Assembly: GCF_047948215.1 (NCBI RefSeq)
Contig: NC_134457.1
Coordinates: 84,544,898 to 84,608,897 of the forward strand
DNA: 64,000 nt
Source: Lycorma delicatula
Lineage: Eukaryota; Arthropoda; Insecta; Hemiptera; Fulgoridae
Direction: 5' to 3'
Below are positions 14,342 to 26,161 of this stretch, in pieces (position 1 is the first letter of the stretch; each line of letters starts with the position of its first letter). Under the pieces are notes generated by a model. The model was not told where the DNA came from. It searched no databases and was given only the letters and a program-made list of their open reading frames with translations. The position numbers and the translations under genes are program-made.

Positions 14342-17300
14342 TGTATCCCAGTTTTGACCTGATTTTCGACCTCATTAGAAGAGAGGGCAAGACAGTACGC
14401 ATAGTTTTTTCGCCCGGTATGATGTCCGTGGAAGTGTTAGAAAAATTTATGGTACCGATTAAGGATATCAAAGTAAACAAAAACATTTATGAGGACAAAT
14501 ACAATAATTCTCGCTATCCTTCCCCCTGTTCGGCTTTTTTTTAATTTTTTCCCTCCCGGCATAGCTGTAGGAAATGTGCTTAGAGACTTCGTCTAAAGTT
14601 AAGGGAATAATTTAGGGCATCGAAATAAAGAAGTTCATGTAAATTCCCTATCCATTTTATTTTCAATCAGTTCGCTATTTTGTATGTTTTTTTTTTTCAG
14701 TAAAAATTGATATTGTAAAGATTGACATTTTGAATAAATTTGGTGCATATGTATCCAACAACATATTTTAAAAAATAAATAATTACGAAAACGTTACTTT
14801 TGAAATACAAAATGGCAACCATTTTAAGTTTTAAAACTATTAATAGTGCCATAAATATTAGTTTTATCGAATAATGTTTTATTAGATAAACTGTTAAACC
14901 TCATATATTAACAAAAACAACTCATTTATTAAAATTGATTGATAAAGAACTTCGATGCAGCTGAAATTGTTAAAGGAAAAGCAAACAACATGCGTGAAAG
15001 CTACCATAAAATTGTCTGACTGCATAATCTCCAGTATCCACTTTTACAGGTATGCAAGTAAGCTGGTACCTGATTTTATATTTTTTAAATTTTCTTCTAA
15101 TGCCATTAAACAGATTTAACGTGCGAGATTTAATGTTACCTTATAAAATAAATAACGAGATATTAATTTTTACATAAGGTAATATCACTACATTTGATAC
15201 CAGCTAATGAAATTTCGCTTAGTAATATCGAGGAACATTCTTTAGAAACCGGATTTCTAAAACTTTTAATTCCAATTTGTATTCCATAATTGACCAATTT
15301 TAAGTATACAATATGAAAATCGCATTTTCATATTAAAATTTTTATATGAAAATCCAATGATTATTTGAAATATGGGTCTGTCAAGGGCGAAGCCAGGAAA
15401 GTTGTGCAATCCTTTGCCGACTTTTCTGTTTTCTGGCTGTTTAGAAAGCGAGGAAATTAGCATGGATATTCAGCTGGTCTCAACCCTTGTTCTCATTTTT
15501 TTTTATGAATTTTTAAATATACTTCTTATCAGATGCGTAAAACATAAGATGAACCTGTTTACAGAATTTTAATAATCCACAGACAGATACGAGGTAGTGT
15601 AATTACGTAGCGAATAACGAATTTTGTTTGTGTTTATGATACATTTGAATCAAATAAAATTTCCGATATATTATGCATTTTACTTATGCATTGATATATG
15701 ATGCATTTTACCTTTTTAAATTATTTTTCAACTGTTGTTATCAATGATCATCATTGGATAGTCATGACAACATTGTGTTTTTCTCCTTCAAAATTAGAAA
15801 GATTTCAATCTTTGACAAAATTACGAGTATATGAACTTATAACCGAATAAATTTTCATCATTAACCAGTTTTGGAATTATAATGCATCAGTAACTTCACT
15901 GATAAAACTACAGAAAAATAAGTTTTATAACTTGTAGTCTTTATAAATTGAAAAACCCTTTATTTTAACTAAAATTTAACTCCGTGCTAAAATTTGTTAA
16001 AAAAGTTTTTATTTATTTTTTTATATAATTGTTTGATTCATCACATAAGAAGTTTTCTAGATGAAAGCTGAAATTTTACTACCCATCACAAAGGTCAGAT
16101 AACGGTTTAATATAAATTGTAATTTAAATCGGTATATATTATTTATTCATGCGTAAAAGTACGATAGAAAGATCACAGAGAGATAGTCTAACAAATAAAT
16201 AAATGTACAAACAGATAAACATTTATTTTTTAATGTGTATGTAATCGGTTAGAGGATTGCGTAAGTGATTATTGCTCGGTTCTTGTCCAGATGAACCGTA
16301 TTAATATTACTATTAATGAAAAATAAATAAAAAATCAGAAATATAAACACATAAATAAATGCTATAACAAAATAGTGTGGTAAACAACCAATGAGAAAAA
16401 AATGTGTAGAATGATGAACATATTTTTGTTTCTGAACGCTTTTAAAATTATTAATATGTTATAAGAGTAGGTTGCCAAAATTTTCTTAAAATGAAAATGA
16501 TATTTTCCATAGAAATCTACACAATACAACTTGTAACATAATAAAGATGTGAATAGATCATTGTGAGGAGCTAATGCAGCGGCGTTTAGGATACACCCGT
16601 TGACCCGTTGATGTCTCGAATGGTTACAAACGAAACCGAATAATGTGAGATATAATAACTGGAAACATATGCTGAAATACCAACAAAAAAAATTGACAAA
16701 AGTTGAATTTTAAGGAGATTACATTTTCTGTTTAGTTTTTTTCCACAAAAACTATTTTCTTACGAGAAACTATCAGACCCGTTTTTAGCCCAACAGGAAG
16801 GAAACACTTTCTTCGTTAAATTTATTTTTGAAGCACTAAGTTTGAATCAAAGAATAAAAAAAATTAATTTTGTGGGTTTCATAAAAACCTGAACCGTTAA
16901 CGCTTCATGACTTATCACACGGATATGCCTAAATTTTATAGGATTTCTTCTGTCTCTTTGTACACTATACAAGATAAAATTGATAGCCCTAACTGAATCA
17001 TTTTTTTAAATACTTTGAATGAAGATAAATTTATAAAATCTAATTTAAAAATTTAATAATAATTTTAAAACTTTTGTGCGTGTGTATGTGTACGCGCGCG
17101 TACATTATATAAAATAAAATATTTTAAACCTCAACTGATTATTTATTTTGTTTGGTTTTTTCGATACGTTAAACACATCTGTAAAGTGTAAAATGTAAAC
17201 CGGGCCTGTTTTATCGACTGTAATGCGATTCACATGTTATTTATTGCGCTCAAACTTAACATCAGCCGCACTCCCAATAATCCCAAGTCTATCGTTAATA

Positions 17301-17714
17301 TAATTTATTAATGTGTAGTTAATTAATGGAATAACAAAGACATTATTCAATTTTTTTTTTTTTTTATTTATGAGGTTGTATAACAAAATTATATAATCTG
17401 ATCTAACATATATTTTCATTTAGTTTTAAAACTCTGTCATTGCTTATTAATTTTCACCTCTTTCCTATACTGATGTTATTATTGACAAAAAAAAATTTCT
17501 CTAGACTAAAGATTTTATTTTTTCCAAATATTAAGTAATTCTTACATAAAAAATATCTTCTAATCTCTACAATGATTATCAAATGTGCAAATATATTGAA
17601 TGTTTATGAAAATGTTAACTATTTTTATTTATTTGTCACTTTTAAAATTGTTAAACAAAAAATATATGCTTATAAAAACATTATTAATATTTATAAGTAA
17701 GTTAAAGCATATAA

Positions 17715-18415
17715 ATATCCCCAAAAATTACAATGAAATTGTAAACCGTACGGTAAGAATCTCGTAGATATCATTTCTTCTGCTTAAAAAACAAAAAATT
17801 TCTATAATATAAATAAAACTGTTTTTAACAAAACGATACTAATATCAAAAAAGATAAAACGCTACATTTCTATTATCAAAATCTGTTATTAATTTAGAAT
17901 TTTCTTTAAAAAAAATATATGTTACATATATGTAATAGAGAACAGATAGATAATAAACAATGTTTAAGCGTTTCATATAATAAGAAAAAAAAAGAAAAAT
18001 TTATTACAAAACTCTTACCTGCCCGATTTCATGTATTACACAACGAATTATCATAAGAATTGTATTATTTCTGTAAATGTGATATGTATTACATATAAAT
18101 GAAATTGGGCCGATAAGGGTTTTGAACAATTTTTGTTTTCTTACATGGAACGCTTAAACATTGTTTATTATCTATTATTGTATATCTTTGACGATTACAT
18201 ATATTTAACATGTATTTTTTTTAAAGAAAATTCTAAATTAATAACAGATTTTGATAATAGAAATGTAGTGTTTCACCTTTTTTCATATCAGTATCCTTTT
18301 TATTAAAAACAGTTTTATTTATATTAAAGAAATTTTTGATTTTTAAGCGAAAGAAATGATATCTGCGAGACTCTTACCATACGGTTTACAATTGCATTGT
18401 AATTTTGTTGGATAT
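17715..18415. repeat. Long imperfect palindrome (~330-bp arms)
   Basis: The sequence from 17715 (ATATCC...) to about 18045 is matched in reverse complement by the sequence from about 18090 to 18415 (...GGATAT). Matching landmarks: TTACAATGAAATTGTAAACCGTA near 17728 against TACGGTTTACAATTGCATTGTAA near 18380; a ~45-base block from CTACATTTCTATTATC through TTCTTTAAAAAAAATA matched nearly exactly; and AATAAACAATGTTTAAGCGT on the left against ACGCTTAAACATTGTTTATT on the right. The arms differ by scattered substitutions and a ~10-bp indel. The centre is a short AT-rich spacer. It may be a foldback or MITE-type element; no terminal target-site duplication was evident. There is no reading frame. Confidence 0.9.
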
Positions 18416-20343
18416 CACTGCGTTTTGTTAGATTATTCTTTTTTTTTTTAATTACAGATTATCTGTAATCCATATCTTATGTATTTATTATTAAAATTTA
18501 TTTCCTTAGTACAAACATTGAATTTCACGGCCAGTTTTTTTTGTTGATACTCTACCATACTTTTCATTTTTTTAATAAAACTAGTATAATGGCCTTTACG
18601 AATCAAAAATCCTTGATGTAATATTGCACTTATTACTTTGTAAATGTAATCTTCAATTTTTATCGTTAAATTGAATTTATTTCTGTTTCATTATTTCTTT
18701 TTTAAAAAAATTGTTTCATCTTCAGTACTTTCATTTACATAACAGCATTTACTATTAAAACAAGCTGTAGTATATTTTCTTTTAAATTTTATTATTTCAA
18801 GTACATTACCAAGTTTTTGTACGCTACCTAGTACTATCAAGTACTGCTATCTAGCAGCGCGATTCGTAAAGGTACATTAAAAAAATTAATAAAATGATGT
18901 AAAGAGTCCCGCGGTTCATCAAATGGAAAAAAGTTGTCTATCAAAATTCGAGATATTTTTTTTTAAAGTATTCTTTATTAACATATCTAATTGAACTAAA
19001 ATATAATGTTTTCACGTTTACGTTTTAATTTTTTCCCCCATTTTCTTTTCACTTTTAGGTTAGGTCATGTTTAGAACTGTAAACGTAGTTCGTTGACTTT
19101 ATCGCTTCTTACCGACGAAGTTCAACGAATCCGTAATATTTTATCAACTGCTCTAATGCATACAGCGAAAACACTAACAAATCGAGGGACGTCGCTAGCG
19201 CCCTCTTTGGCAAGTATGACAATTTAATAGAGTATAATCATTAAAATAGGGCTTTTTTACACCTTCCGTACCTTCAAATTCGTTTTATTAAATAAATAAG
19301 AATGAGTTAGGATATGGGAATTGTGTTTCAGAATCCTCGATATAAATGTAATATTATGCACAAAACAGTTTTTCGATTAGCATTCTTATTTTTTATTGGA
19401 GCGTATTAAAATACCACAGTAACTACTCTAAAAATATTCAGACTTCAGAAGTGGTCCGACCGAGATTAACTGATCCTGATCGGTCAAGAACGACTCAACC
19501 AATCTTCATCAAATTTTAGCAAGCGTATCTAAATCTCAATGGAACTTATATAGTAGTTGAGATTTTTGAGCGTCAAAATTCTATACATTGGTTTATATAC
19601 TCGTTTATATAAAACACATCCCGTCAAGTATTTTCAAGATTTATTTAATATTTATATTGAACACTTCACTCATACAACCATGCTTTTTCAAAACAGAAAT
19701 GTGTCTCCGAATTTATTTTCAAAATAAGTGATCACTATTTTTTTTTATAAAAAAGATTAAGATTTATAAGCAAGTATGACTTTATCTACATGGAACTCTA
19801 CGGAGAAATTCCATCTTCAACTCCCCAAAAATTAAGATCAAAACACATCCTATCAATCTGAAACTTTCATCCGATCATTTTGCTACTACATGAAATTCCT
19901 TTTATATTTCAAAAAAAGACTTTTTTTCTACATATGCCTAAACATATTTATGTTGAGCTAATGTTTTTTTTTTTTCAAACAATTGATATCCTTGATCTCT
20001 ACGAAAGGGATGTTATGAGAAAATGTATCACAACTTATTTTTAAATAGTATTCTTAATAGTGTTTTGATATCTTACTGAATTCAGCCTTTAGAATTTGTT
20101 CCAGGATAAAAACAGTATGTCTCGTATTGAAATTGAATCCCTACAGAAAAAATTTAATAGACCAAGTAACTCGCATCGTTACTAGATTTGTTCTCAGTCG
20201 AAAACACACGGAACTATGACCTTACTTGACCGGTCTGCCGAAACAGATTTCGGAGTAAGTTATACACTTATTTGGAAATATTAATTGGGCTACTTGGATA
20301 TGTTATGATTTTGTATTACAGTTTGTCTTTAGGCATACTATAG
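18416..20343. other. Unassigned AT-rich stretch
   Basis: No gene seen. A 12-bp segment CCTTTACGAATC at 18593-18604 recurs inverted at 18861-18872 with weakly similar flanks, possibly ends of a short degenerate DNA element. A segment near 19485-19580 (CCAATCTTCATCAAATTTT, then a phrase ending in TTTTTGAG) resembles the degenerate units at 20815-21065. Confidence 0.5.
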
Positions 20344-20637
20344 CCCACCGGGATGGTCTAGTGGTTAACTTGTCACGCAAATCAGCTGATTTCGAAGTCG
20401 AGAGTTCTAAGTTTCAAACCCTAATAAGGGTAATTACTTTTATATGGATTTGAATGCTAGATCGTGGATACCGGTGTTCTTTGGTGGTTTAGTTTCAATT
20501 AACCACACTTCTCAGGAGTGATCGACCTGAGACTGTACAAGACTACACTTCATTTACATTCATACATATCATCCTTTGAAGTAATACCTTACGGTAGCTA
20601 AGATACAAAAACATCCGGAGGCTAAATACAAAAAGAG
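20344..20637 (+). mobile_element. SINE-A copy 1 (tRNA-derived SINE)
   Basis: About 290 bp, clearly homologous to the copy at 25845-26148. The tRNA-like head has a box-A motif (TGGTCTAGTGG) and a box-B-like GTTTCAAACCC, the internal RNA polymerase III promoter elements expected of a tRNA-derived SINE. The body contains ATACCGGTGTTCTTTGGTGG, GACCTGAGACTGTACAAG and ACACTTCATTTACATTCATAC. The tail is CCGGAGGCTAAA followed by an A-rich run. It codes for nothing and would depend on a partner LINE for movement. Confidence 0.85.
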
Positions 20638-21714
20638 AATGTATGTCTTTAGAATTCTTGTATGTATGTTATGTTTTCATTGAGCAATGTAACTTATAAA
20701 TGCGGAAAAAATTTAGATTCAAATCATTCTTACATATGGCATCTACTCCGAGCTGACACCGATTTTGTCACCTCTGCTAACTGTAATTTTTTCGTCCTAA
20801 AATTGAGCGTAATGCAGTAATGATTCGACCAATCTTCATAAAATTTTCACATGCACAACTTCAGACTCACACTACACCATATCTAAATTGCATTGAAATG
20901 TATCCATTAGTTTTGGAGATTTTCGAACCAAAAAATCTGAGCCTTAAATTAAGCGTAACTCAAGGACTATTCAACCAGTCTATATCAAATTTTCACGTGC
21001 ACAACCTGAGATCACCACTACTAGAACATATCTAAACCTTAATGTAATTCATCAATAAACATAAATTAAGAGTTTAATTTGATAGTTTTTTATGGTTTTT
21101 GAGCCAAAGGGTTTAATAAAATAGCTTCTAGTACTGTATTTCTAATGACTTTTGAACATACATTGTAAAACAAGGAATTTGAATTGCAAAACACTATTTT
21201 TTTTTAAGTTTGATATACAATAACATAGTTAAATTGCCACCAGTAAATAAATAAAATTTGAAGAGAATTTAATTGTAAAAACATATTTATAAATAACATC
21301 GATTGAACATGAAGAAGAGTTTAAGAAACAACTTTTATTTAAAACAAAACAGACCGAAACATGGCAAAGAATTACTGTATTATAATTTAAAATCAAAACA
21401 AGAATATTTTAATACTGGTAAATATCTTGAAAAAAAACCATTAATAAAAATAAATAAATGACACCTATTACAACAATTGATAAAAATGTGGTTCCTTCTC
21501 GTTGCACAATATTCCACTTAATTTAAATTTCCTTGGTTGGGGTCTCCTAACAGGATTCTTTCGTGTAACTTCAACAAAGTTGAAACATTTTCGTACTATT
21601 TCTTCTTTTCCAATAACTTTTTGTTCGTGCACTAACAACTTTATATAATCCTCACAGATAGTATCCCATTAAATAGATGTCTTTGTTAGTGTTGTCCGAA
21701 GTGTTTTATTTTAA

Positions 21715-21820
21715 TGTTTGAGTTGCTCCTCAATGAGGGCCCCTGGGTGCTTGAGGTTTGGTAGTATCCAACCAAAAATTAGATCGTTTCGATGTAGAAC
21801 CATTTGCTAAATTTCATTTT
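21715..21820 (+). repeat. Dispersed repeat, copy 1
   Basis: Starts TTTGAGTTGCTCCTCAATGAGG and continues with GGTTTGGTAGT and AACCATTTGCTAAATTTCA. The same order of words appears at 26225-26335. It is a degenerate interspersed repeat of unknown type with no coding potential. Confidence 0.6.
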
Positions 21821-22609
21821 CCTATGTTTAAATATTGATTTAAATGTTAAATTTTATATATAAACACACATAAAAACACACACATAACTGTCGAATTACG
21901 AATCTTTCTTTTGAAGTCAAAAAATAGAAAAAATGTATCATTTAGTTTATAGTTTTGCTTCATTTTTATGTTTACTTAGGTTGCAGTAGCCTTAATTAAA
22001 CTGCAAAATTTCATCAACACATGCAGTTATTATTGGAGAGTATAAAATAATACAATTTCCATTTTACGAATAGAAGATATCATCTTTCTTTGTTTTCTTT
22101 TCTCTTCAATATTGTAATATTTTCTTACATAATCTTTTCATATTTTCCGTTTCATTATACTCATATATTCTTTATTAGATAAATTAAATTTTTATATTTA
22201 CGACATATTCATGTATTATATTAAAAAAAATATACCATATAGTTTTATGGAAATTATTAGAATCACTCAATTTTTTATATATCTGCACTGAATTACTTTT
22301 AGTAGACCTTTTATGGATATATTTCCATATCATATTATCATATAATTAACAGCATATGTAATATTTCTTTTTCTTTTTCAAGATTTATTAAAAATTAAAT
22401 TCTTGACTATAAGGTCTATATAACAGAAAAATATTAAAGGAAATATTTTATAATGTAAAATAATATTATTTTATGTATAATTACCGTAATAATAAAAGTG
22501 ATAGTACATAGATGTACAAGAAAGCTATAATAGGCATATATTTTACAATATACATTTCATTCGTTTATATAACATTGTAAATATTGGCGCTTTGGATTAA
22601 TTTGTATGA

Positions 22610-22610
<1 letters not shown>

Positions 22611-22663
<53 letters not shown>
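22611..22663. repeat. (TA)n(TG)n compound microsatellite
   Basis: About 23 bp of TA followed by about 30 bp of TG on the plus strand. It sits 30 bp left of the palindrome at 22695-22898. Open frames overlapping it are low-complexity artefacts. Confidence 0.95.
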
Positions 22664-22665
<2 letters not shown>

Positions 22666-22694
22666 ATAAAACATGAACACAAAATAGTCAGACC

Positions 22695-22898
22695 CATAAG
22701 AACACTTCGCAAATAATATAAATACGAAGACAAAATATTTAGATCACAAATATTCCATATTATAATTTGTAAGGTAAAAACAACCATTTTACAATATATG
22801 AAGAATATTCCCATTTTACCTGAAGAATTATAATGGAATATTTGTGATCTAAATATTTAATCTTCGAATTTATATTATTTACCTAGTGACTTATTTGG
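22695..22898. repeat. Long palindrome (~80-95-bp arms)
   Basis: Left arm about 22695-22779, right arm about 22814-22898. Matching blocks: AAATAATATAAATACGAAGA (left) against TCTTCGAATTTATATTATTT (right), AATATTTAGATCACAAATAT against ATATTTGTGATCTAAATATT, and GGTAAAA against TTTTACC around a 34-nt spacer. A few mismatches separate the arms. This is probably a MITE or foldback remnant; no transposase sequence is present. Confidence 0.88.
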
Positions 22899-23594
22899 AG
22901 TCATAATATGTTGTGTTCCTGTTATTTTAACAACCAACCGAGAAGTTATTATATAATAAATGATATGATATATATATATATATATATATATATTCAAATA
23001 TAAAAAAACATTTCCAAAAAAACAAAAAAACAAACTGAAATTAACTGGTTGAAATGCAATCTTTTTGAAAATGTTCAATAGATAAAAATATAGTTTTAAA
23101 CAAATATTATAAGAAAGGTTTTTTCTTCCAGTATTATAACACCGTCTAGCGAAAATTATATTTTCTAATAATTTTTACTTAATCATCAGGAGAAAAATTA
23201 AATAATTTGTGGACAAATTTCCTATAATTTGAAATAAATGACAGATTTTTAGACAGATTTATGAAAAATGTTCATTTGAATAGGATCACTAGAAACCAAC
23301 CATATGTGATTAGATACAATGTTCAATATTAAGAGAAAATTCAAATTTTGCCATAATTTCAGAGATGCATGGCTACAGAAATTTTTCAAAATTCTTCAGG
23401 TCTATGGTTAGGAAGTGGGTTTTTATTATACTTTAATTATTTTCACATTCATATAAACAAACTGGATGCATAGAAATGTACAATGGTCATATTAAAAATG
23501 ACTCATTCCATTAACAAATAGTTGTTAGCATCATCTTAACATAAAAAATACATTTAGTAATATTACTTCGTTATTATTATTTTGCTTTTTCTTA

Positions 23595-23765
23595 TTATTT
23601 TTCGCTAATCTCTATGCAAGAGAGGTAGTATTTCTACCTATTGTCCGGAGGTACTGGGTTTAAGTTCTAGTCAGACATGTCTTTTTTCTCAAGCTACCAA
23701 ATATTCGTTTCGTTATCTTTCATCGGCAGTTTTACAAGAGCCAGCCAGAATAAAATGGAACATAA
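23595..23765 (+). mobile_element. SINE-B-like relic
   Basis: Contains TTGTCCGGAGGTACTGGGTTTAAGTTCTAGTCAGACATG, matching in order the box-B region of the copy at 42335-42470. It is followed by a body ending ATCTTTCATCGGCAGTTTT that recurs in the copies at 54390-54521 and 54877-54950. It is diverged and non-coding. Confidence 0.45.
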
Positions 23766-25624
23766 AAGAGTTACTTGCTCTTGAGCTTTCTCTCTTTTAA
23801 GTCAGTTATAGATTAACACATCTATTCATTTTAACGAGAGAACAAATTGTAAATATTTAATTGTAAAAAAAAAATTACAGTTAAAAATTAATAAAATTAT
23901 TTTTTTTATAAATATATACTATATTTTTTAATAATTAGATTTTCTATTATTTTAAAGGTCATATAAAAAATATAAAGACGAAAGAAAGAACGATCGAGAA
24001 TTTCTAAGGACTAAAGAAAAAAGTTTTACCTTTTTCCTTCTTTTAAAAAGGAAAAGTGTTTGGTTTTAATCAACGTTAGTGCTTTACAGATCTTAGTAAT
24101 TTTTTTTTAGAAATAGGAAGAAGTTGACTAAGTATCACGTAAGTTTTATATTTTAATATTTTTAGTTTAATCATTTGCCAAGTATAATAGGTATTTACAT
24201 ACATTATTAAATGTATTATTCATTTAAAATGGTTTCCTATTTGTATTTTCATGGTAATACTCAAAAATATTTTCAGACTATTCTTGAAAATATTATTTTA
24301 TATTTATATAAAGTTAAAACCTATGAACAAAATTTTAAATTAAATAATGAACAAAATTTTGATTTAGATAACATAGGCTAGTTGAAAGTAGATGTACAAC
24401 CATTACACGCCATATTTTCTGTATGTAATTGAGACACTTTGAATACTATAACATGCAATAATAAAATATAAGAATACTTCCAATTTAAGACTAAAAGAAG
24501 AGATAATATGTTTAATAGCATTAATAGTGAAGTTTAAACCATTTTCAGCACGCAAATACGGTTACGTATTGAACAGTCTATATATGTGTGGTTATAATCC
24601 ACACAGAATTAGTTTTCTTTTTTTATTACCTTAAAGGTAGAACTGACATTCAAAAATTTCTTATCAAAATATCTATGATATGGAAGTGTTAAAATTGGAT
24701 ATTAAGTGATATAATAACATAAATACCATTGGTTGGAGGTAACATCTATTGAAAATATAGATGAAATATAGATATGTTGGTGGACGTGACGATAACCTAA
24801 ATAAAGTTCGACATTTAAGCTCTACTAGATAAACTACTGAACTGATTCAAATTTTTGTACATAACTTACTATTGTAGATACCAGAAAACGTTGTATAAAA
24901 TATTGTAGGGTAAGGGAATCTGTTATGTACTTTATATTGGCATCGAACATTTTACCAATCTATTTAGCAACGTTTTTGAAAACTGTTTATTTCGCTGATT
25001 TATCGCTGTAAATCAGGGTTTTTTTTTTGTTATAAAAACAGCTGCAGTTTTGAAAAGGGAAAGACAAGGAGAGTTATCTGTCTCTCAGACTGACCACTAT
25101 TTAATTCCCTTTGCTTGTAATTTTCGATCATGTGACCAAAAAATTATATTTCTAATTTTGCTTTTCTGCTTATAATCCCTCTAAGCTTTTCAGTTCTGCC
25201 ATTAATTGAACAAAGTATTAATGATAGTAGAAAGTTATTATCGGGTAAGAAGTTTTAAGGTAGTAGCTGGTTATTTTCTTATCTAAATATGCATTACTAT
25301 TAACTATTAGCCGCCTCTCTAATATCACATCTTATTAATTCATGATACTTACCTTATTAATATGCAGTGTGTAAAATCCTTAAATAAATTTTCAACTGTT
25401 CAACATAAAAAATTTAATTTAGCGAATGCTTCTACCTCGAAGTTATGTATTTTTCGATATGAGACCACCACATCTCTAATCCCACGTAGAGGGAGAAACA
25501 ACTCAAATTTTAAATAGACTTGCGATACAATATCATTAATGATATTGAAAAACAAATATTTTGAAGTAAAAAAAAATCAGACTTTGACAACTAACAAAAA
25601 AAGTCAGTCATTTAATATTTTCAA

Positions 25625-25768
25625 AGCTAGTTTCAAAAGTGGTCTACAGTACATCATAAATTACAGTTCAACAGTGAAACACTAGAATAAAACTCTCACC
25701 GAAAATTCATTTTTTCGGTGGATTTTACGCTGTTTGGACTATACTGTAGGCCGCTTTTGAAACTAGCT
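25625..25768. mobile_element. 144-bp MITE-like element with 27-bp inverted repeats
   Basis: The 27 bases at 25625-25651 (AGCTAGTTTCAAAAG...) match the reverse complement of 25742-25768 with two mismatches. Inside lies a second small hairpin, CACCGAAAA (25697-25705) with TTTTCGGTG (25712-25720). Size, terminal inverted repeats and lack of coding sequence fit a miniature DNA transposon. I could not identify a convincing target-site duplication or its parent family. Confidence 0.65.
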
Positions 25769-25831
25769 ATAAAAATCCATAAAGCTGTAAATAGCCGTAA
25801 ATTGGCTACTATTCTGGTAAAGTTTGTGGTA

Positions 25832-26161
25832 GCATGGAAGTTTTGACCCACCGGGTTGGTGTAATGGTGACCTCGTCATCGCAAATCAGCTGATTTCAAA
25901 GTCGAAAGTTCTAAGGTTCAAATCCTAGTAAAGGAGTTAATTTTATACGGATTTAGAATACTATATCATGAATACCGGTGTTCTTCTGGTGGTTGGGTTT
26001 CAATTAAAAATACGTCTCAAGAATGGTCGACCTGAGACTGTACAAGGCTACACTTCATTTATATTCATACACATCATCCTCATTCTTCCTCTGAAGTATT
26101 ACCTTATGGTGTTTCCGGAGGCTAAAAGGAAAAAGAAAAGAAAAAAACGCATGGAAGTTTT
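25832..26161 (+). mobile_element. SINE-A copy 2 with 13-bp target-site duplication
   Basis: The element proper spans about 25845-26148. It has the same head, body and tail as the copy at 20344, with a clean box B (GGTTCAAATCC) and an A-rich tail (GGCTAAAAGGAAAAAGAAAAG). The 13 bases GCATGGAAGTTTT occur immediately before (25832-25844) and after (26149-26161), a perfect target-site duplication typical of LINE-dependent insertion. This fixes the full length of the family at about 300 bp. The intact duplication indicates a younger insertion than most other relics here. An open frame overlapping it is not a gene. Confidence 0.93.

Larger units (their letters stand above)
10530..17805. repeat. Tandem segmental duplication, unit 2 (7,276 bp)
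   Basis: Second copy, same orientation, directly abutting unit 1. The junction reads TCTATAATATTCTTTATC. The shared AATAT is found at the left edge (3256), the junction (10530) and the right edge (17806), so the break shows 5 bp of microhomology. The near-complete identity means a very recent duplication, or an assembly artefact in which two haplotypes or an overlapping read end were placed in series. The right edge lies inside the left arm of the 17715-18415 palindrome. Confidence 0.95.
20638..25624. other. Unassigned AT-rich stretch with palindrome, SINE relic and microsatellites
   Basis: No gene seen. Two degenerate copies of a ~120-bp unit occur at about 20815-20935 and 20945-21065 (CCAATCTTCATAAAATTTTCAC... 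and CCAGTCTATATCAAATTTTCAC...). A ~100-bp segment at 21715-21820 is repeated at 26225-26335. The region also holds the 22611-22663 microsatellite, the 22695-22898 palindrome, an (AT)n run at about 22967-22993 and a SINE-B-like segment at 23595-23765. Confidence 0.5.

Noticed and set aside
14191..14544. 117-residue open frame in duplication unit 2
   Set aside because: It exists only because the AT repeat has one more unit than in unit 1, which changes the phase. It includes Ser-Leu and Tyr-Ile strings from the microsatellite.
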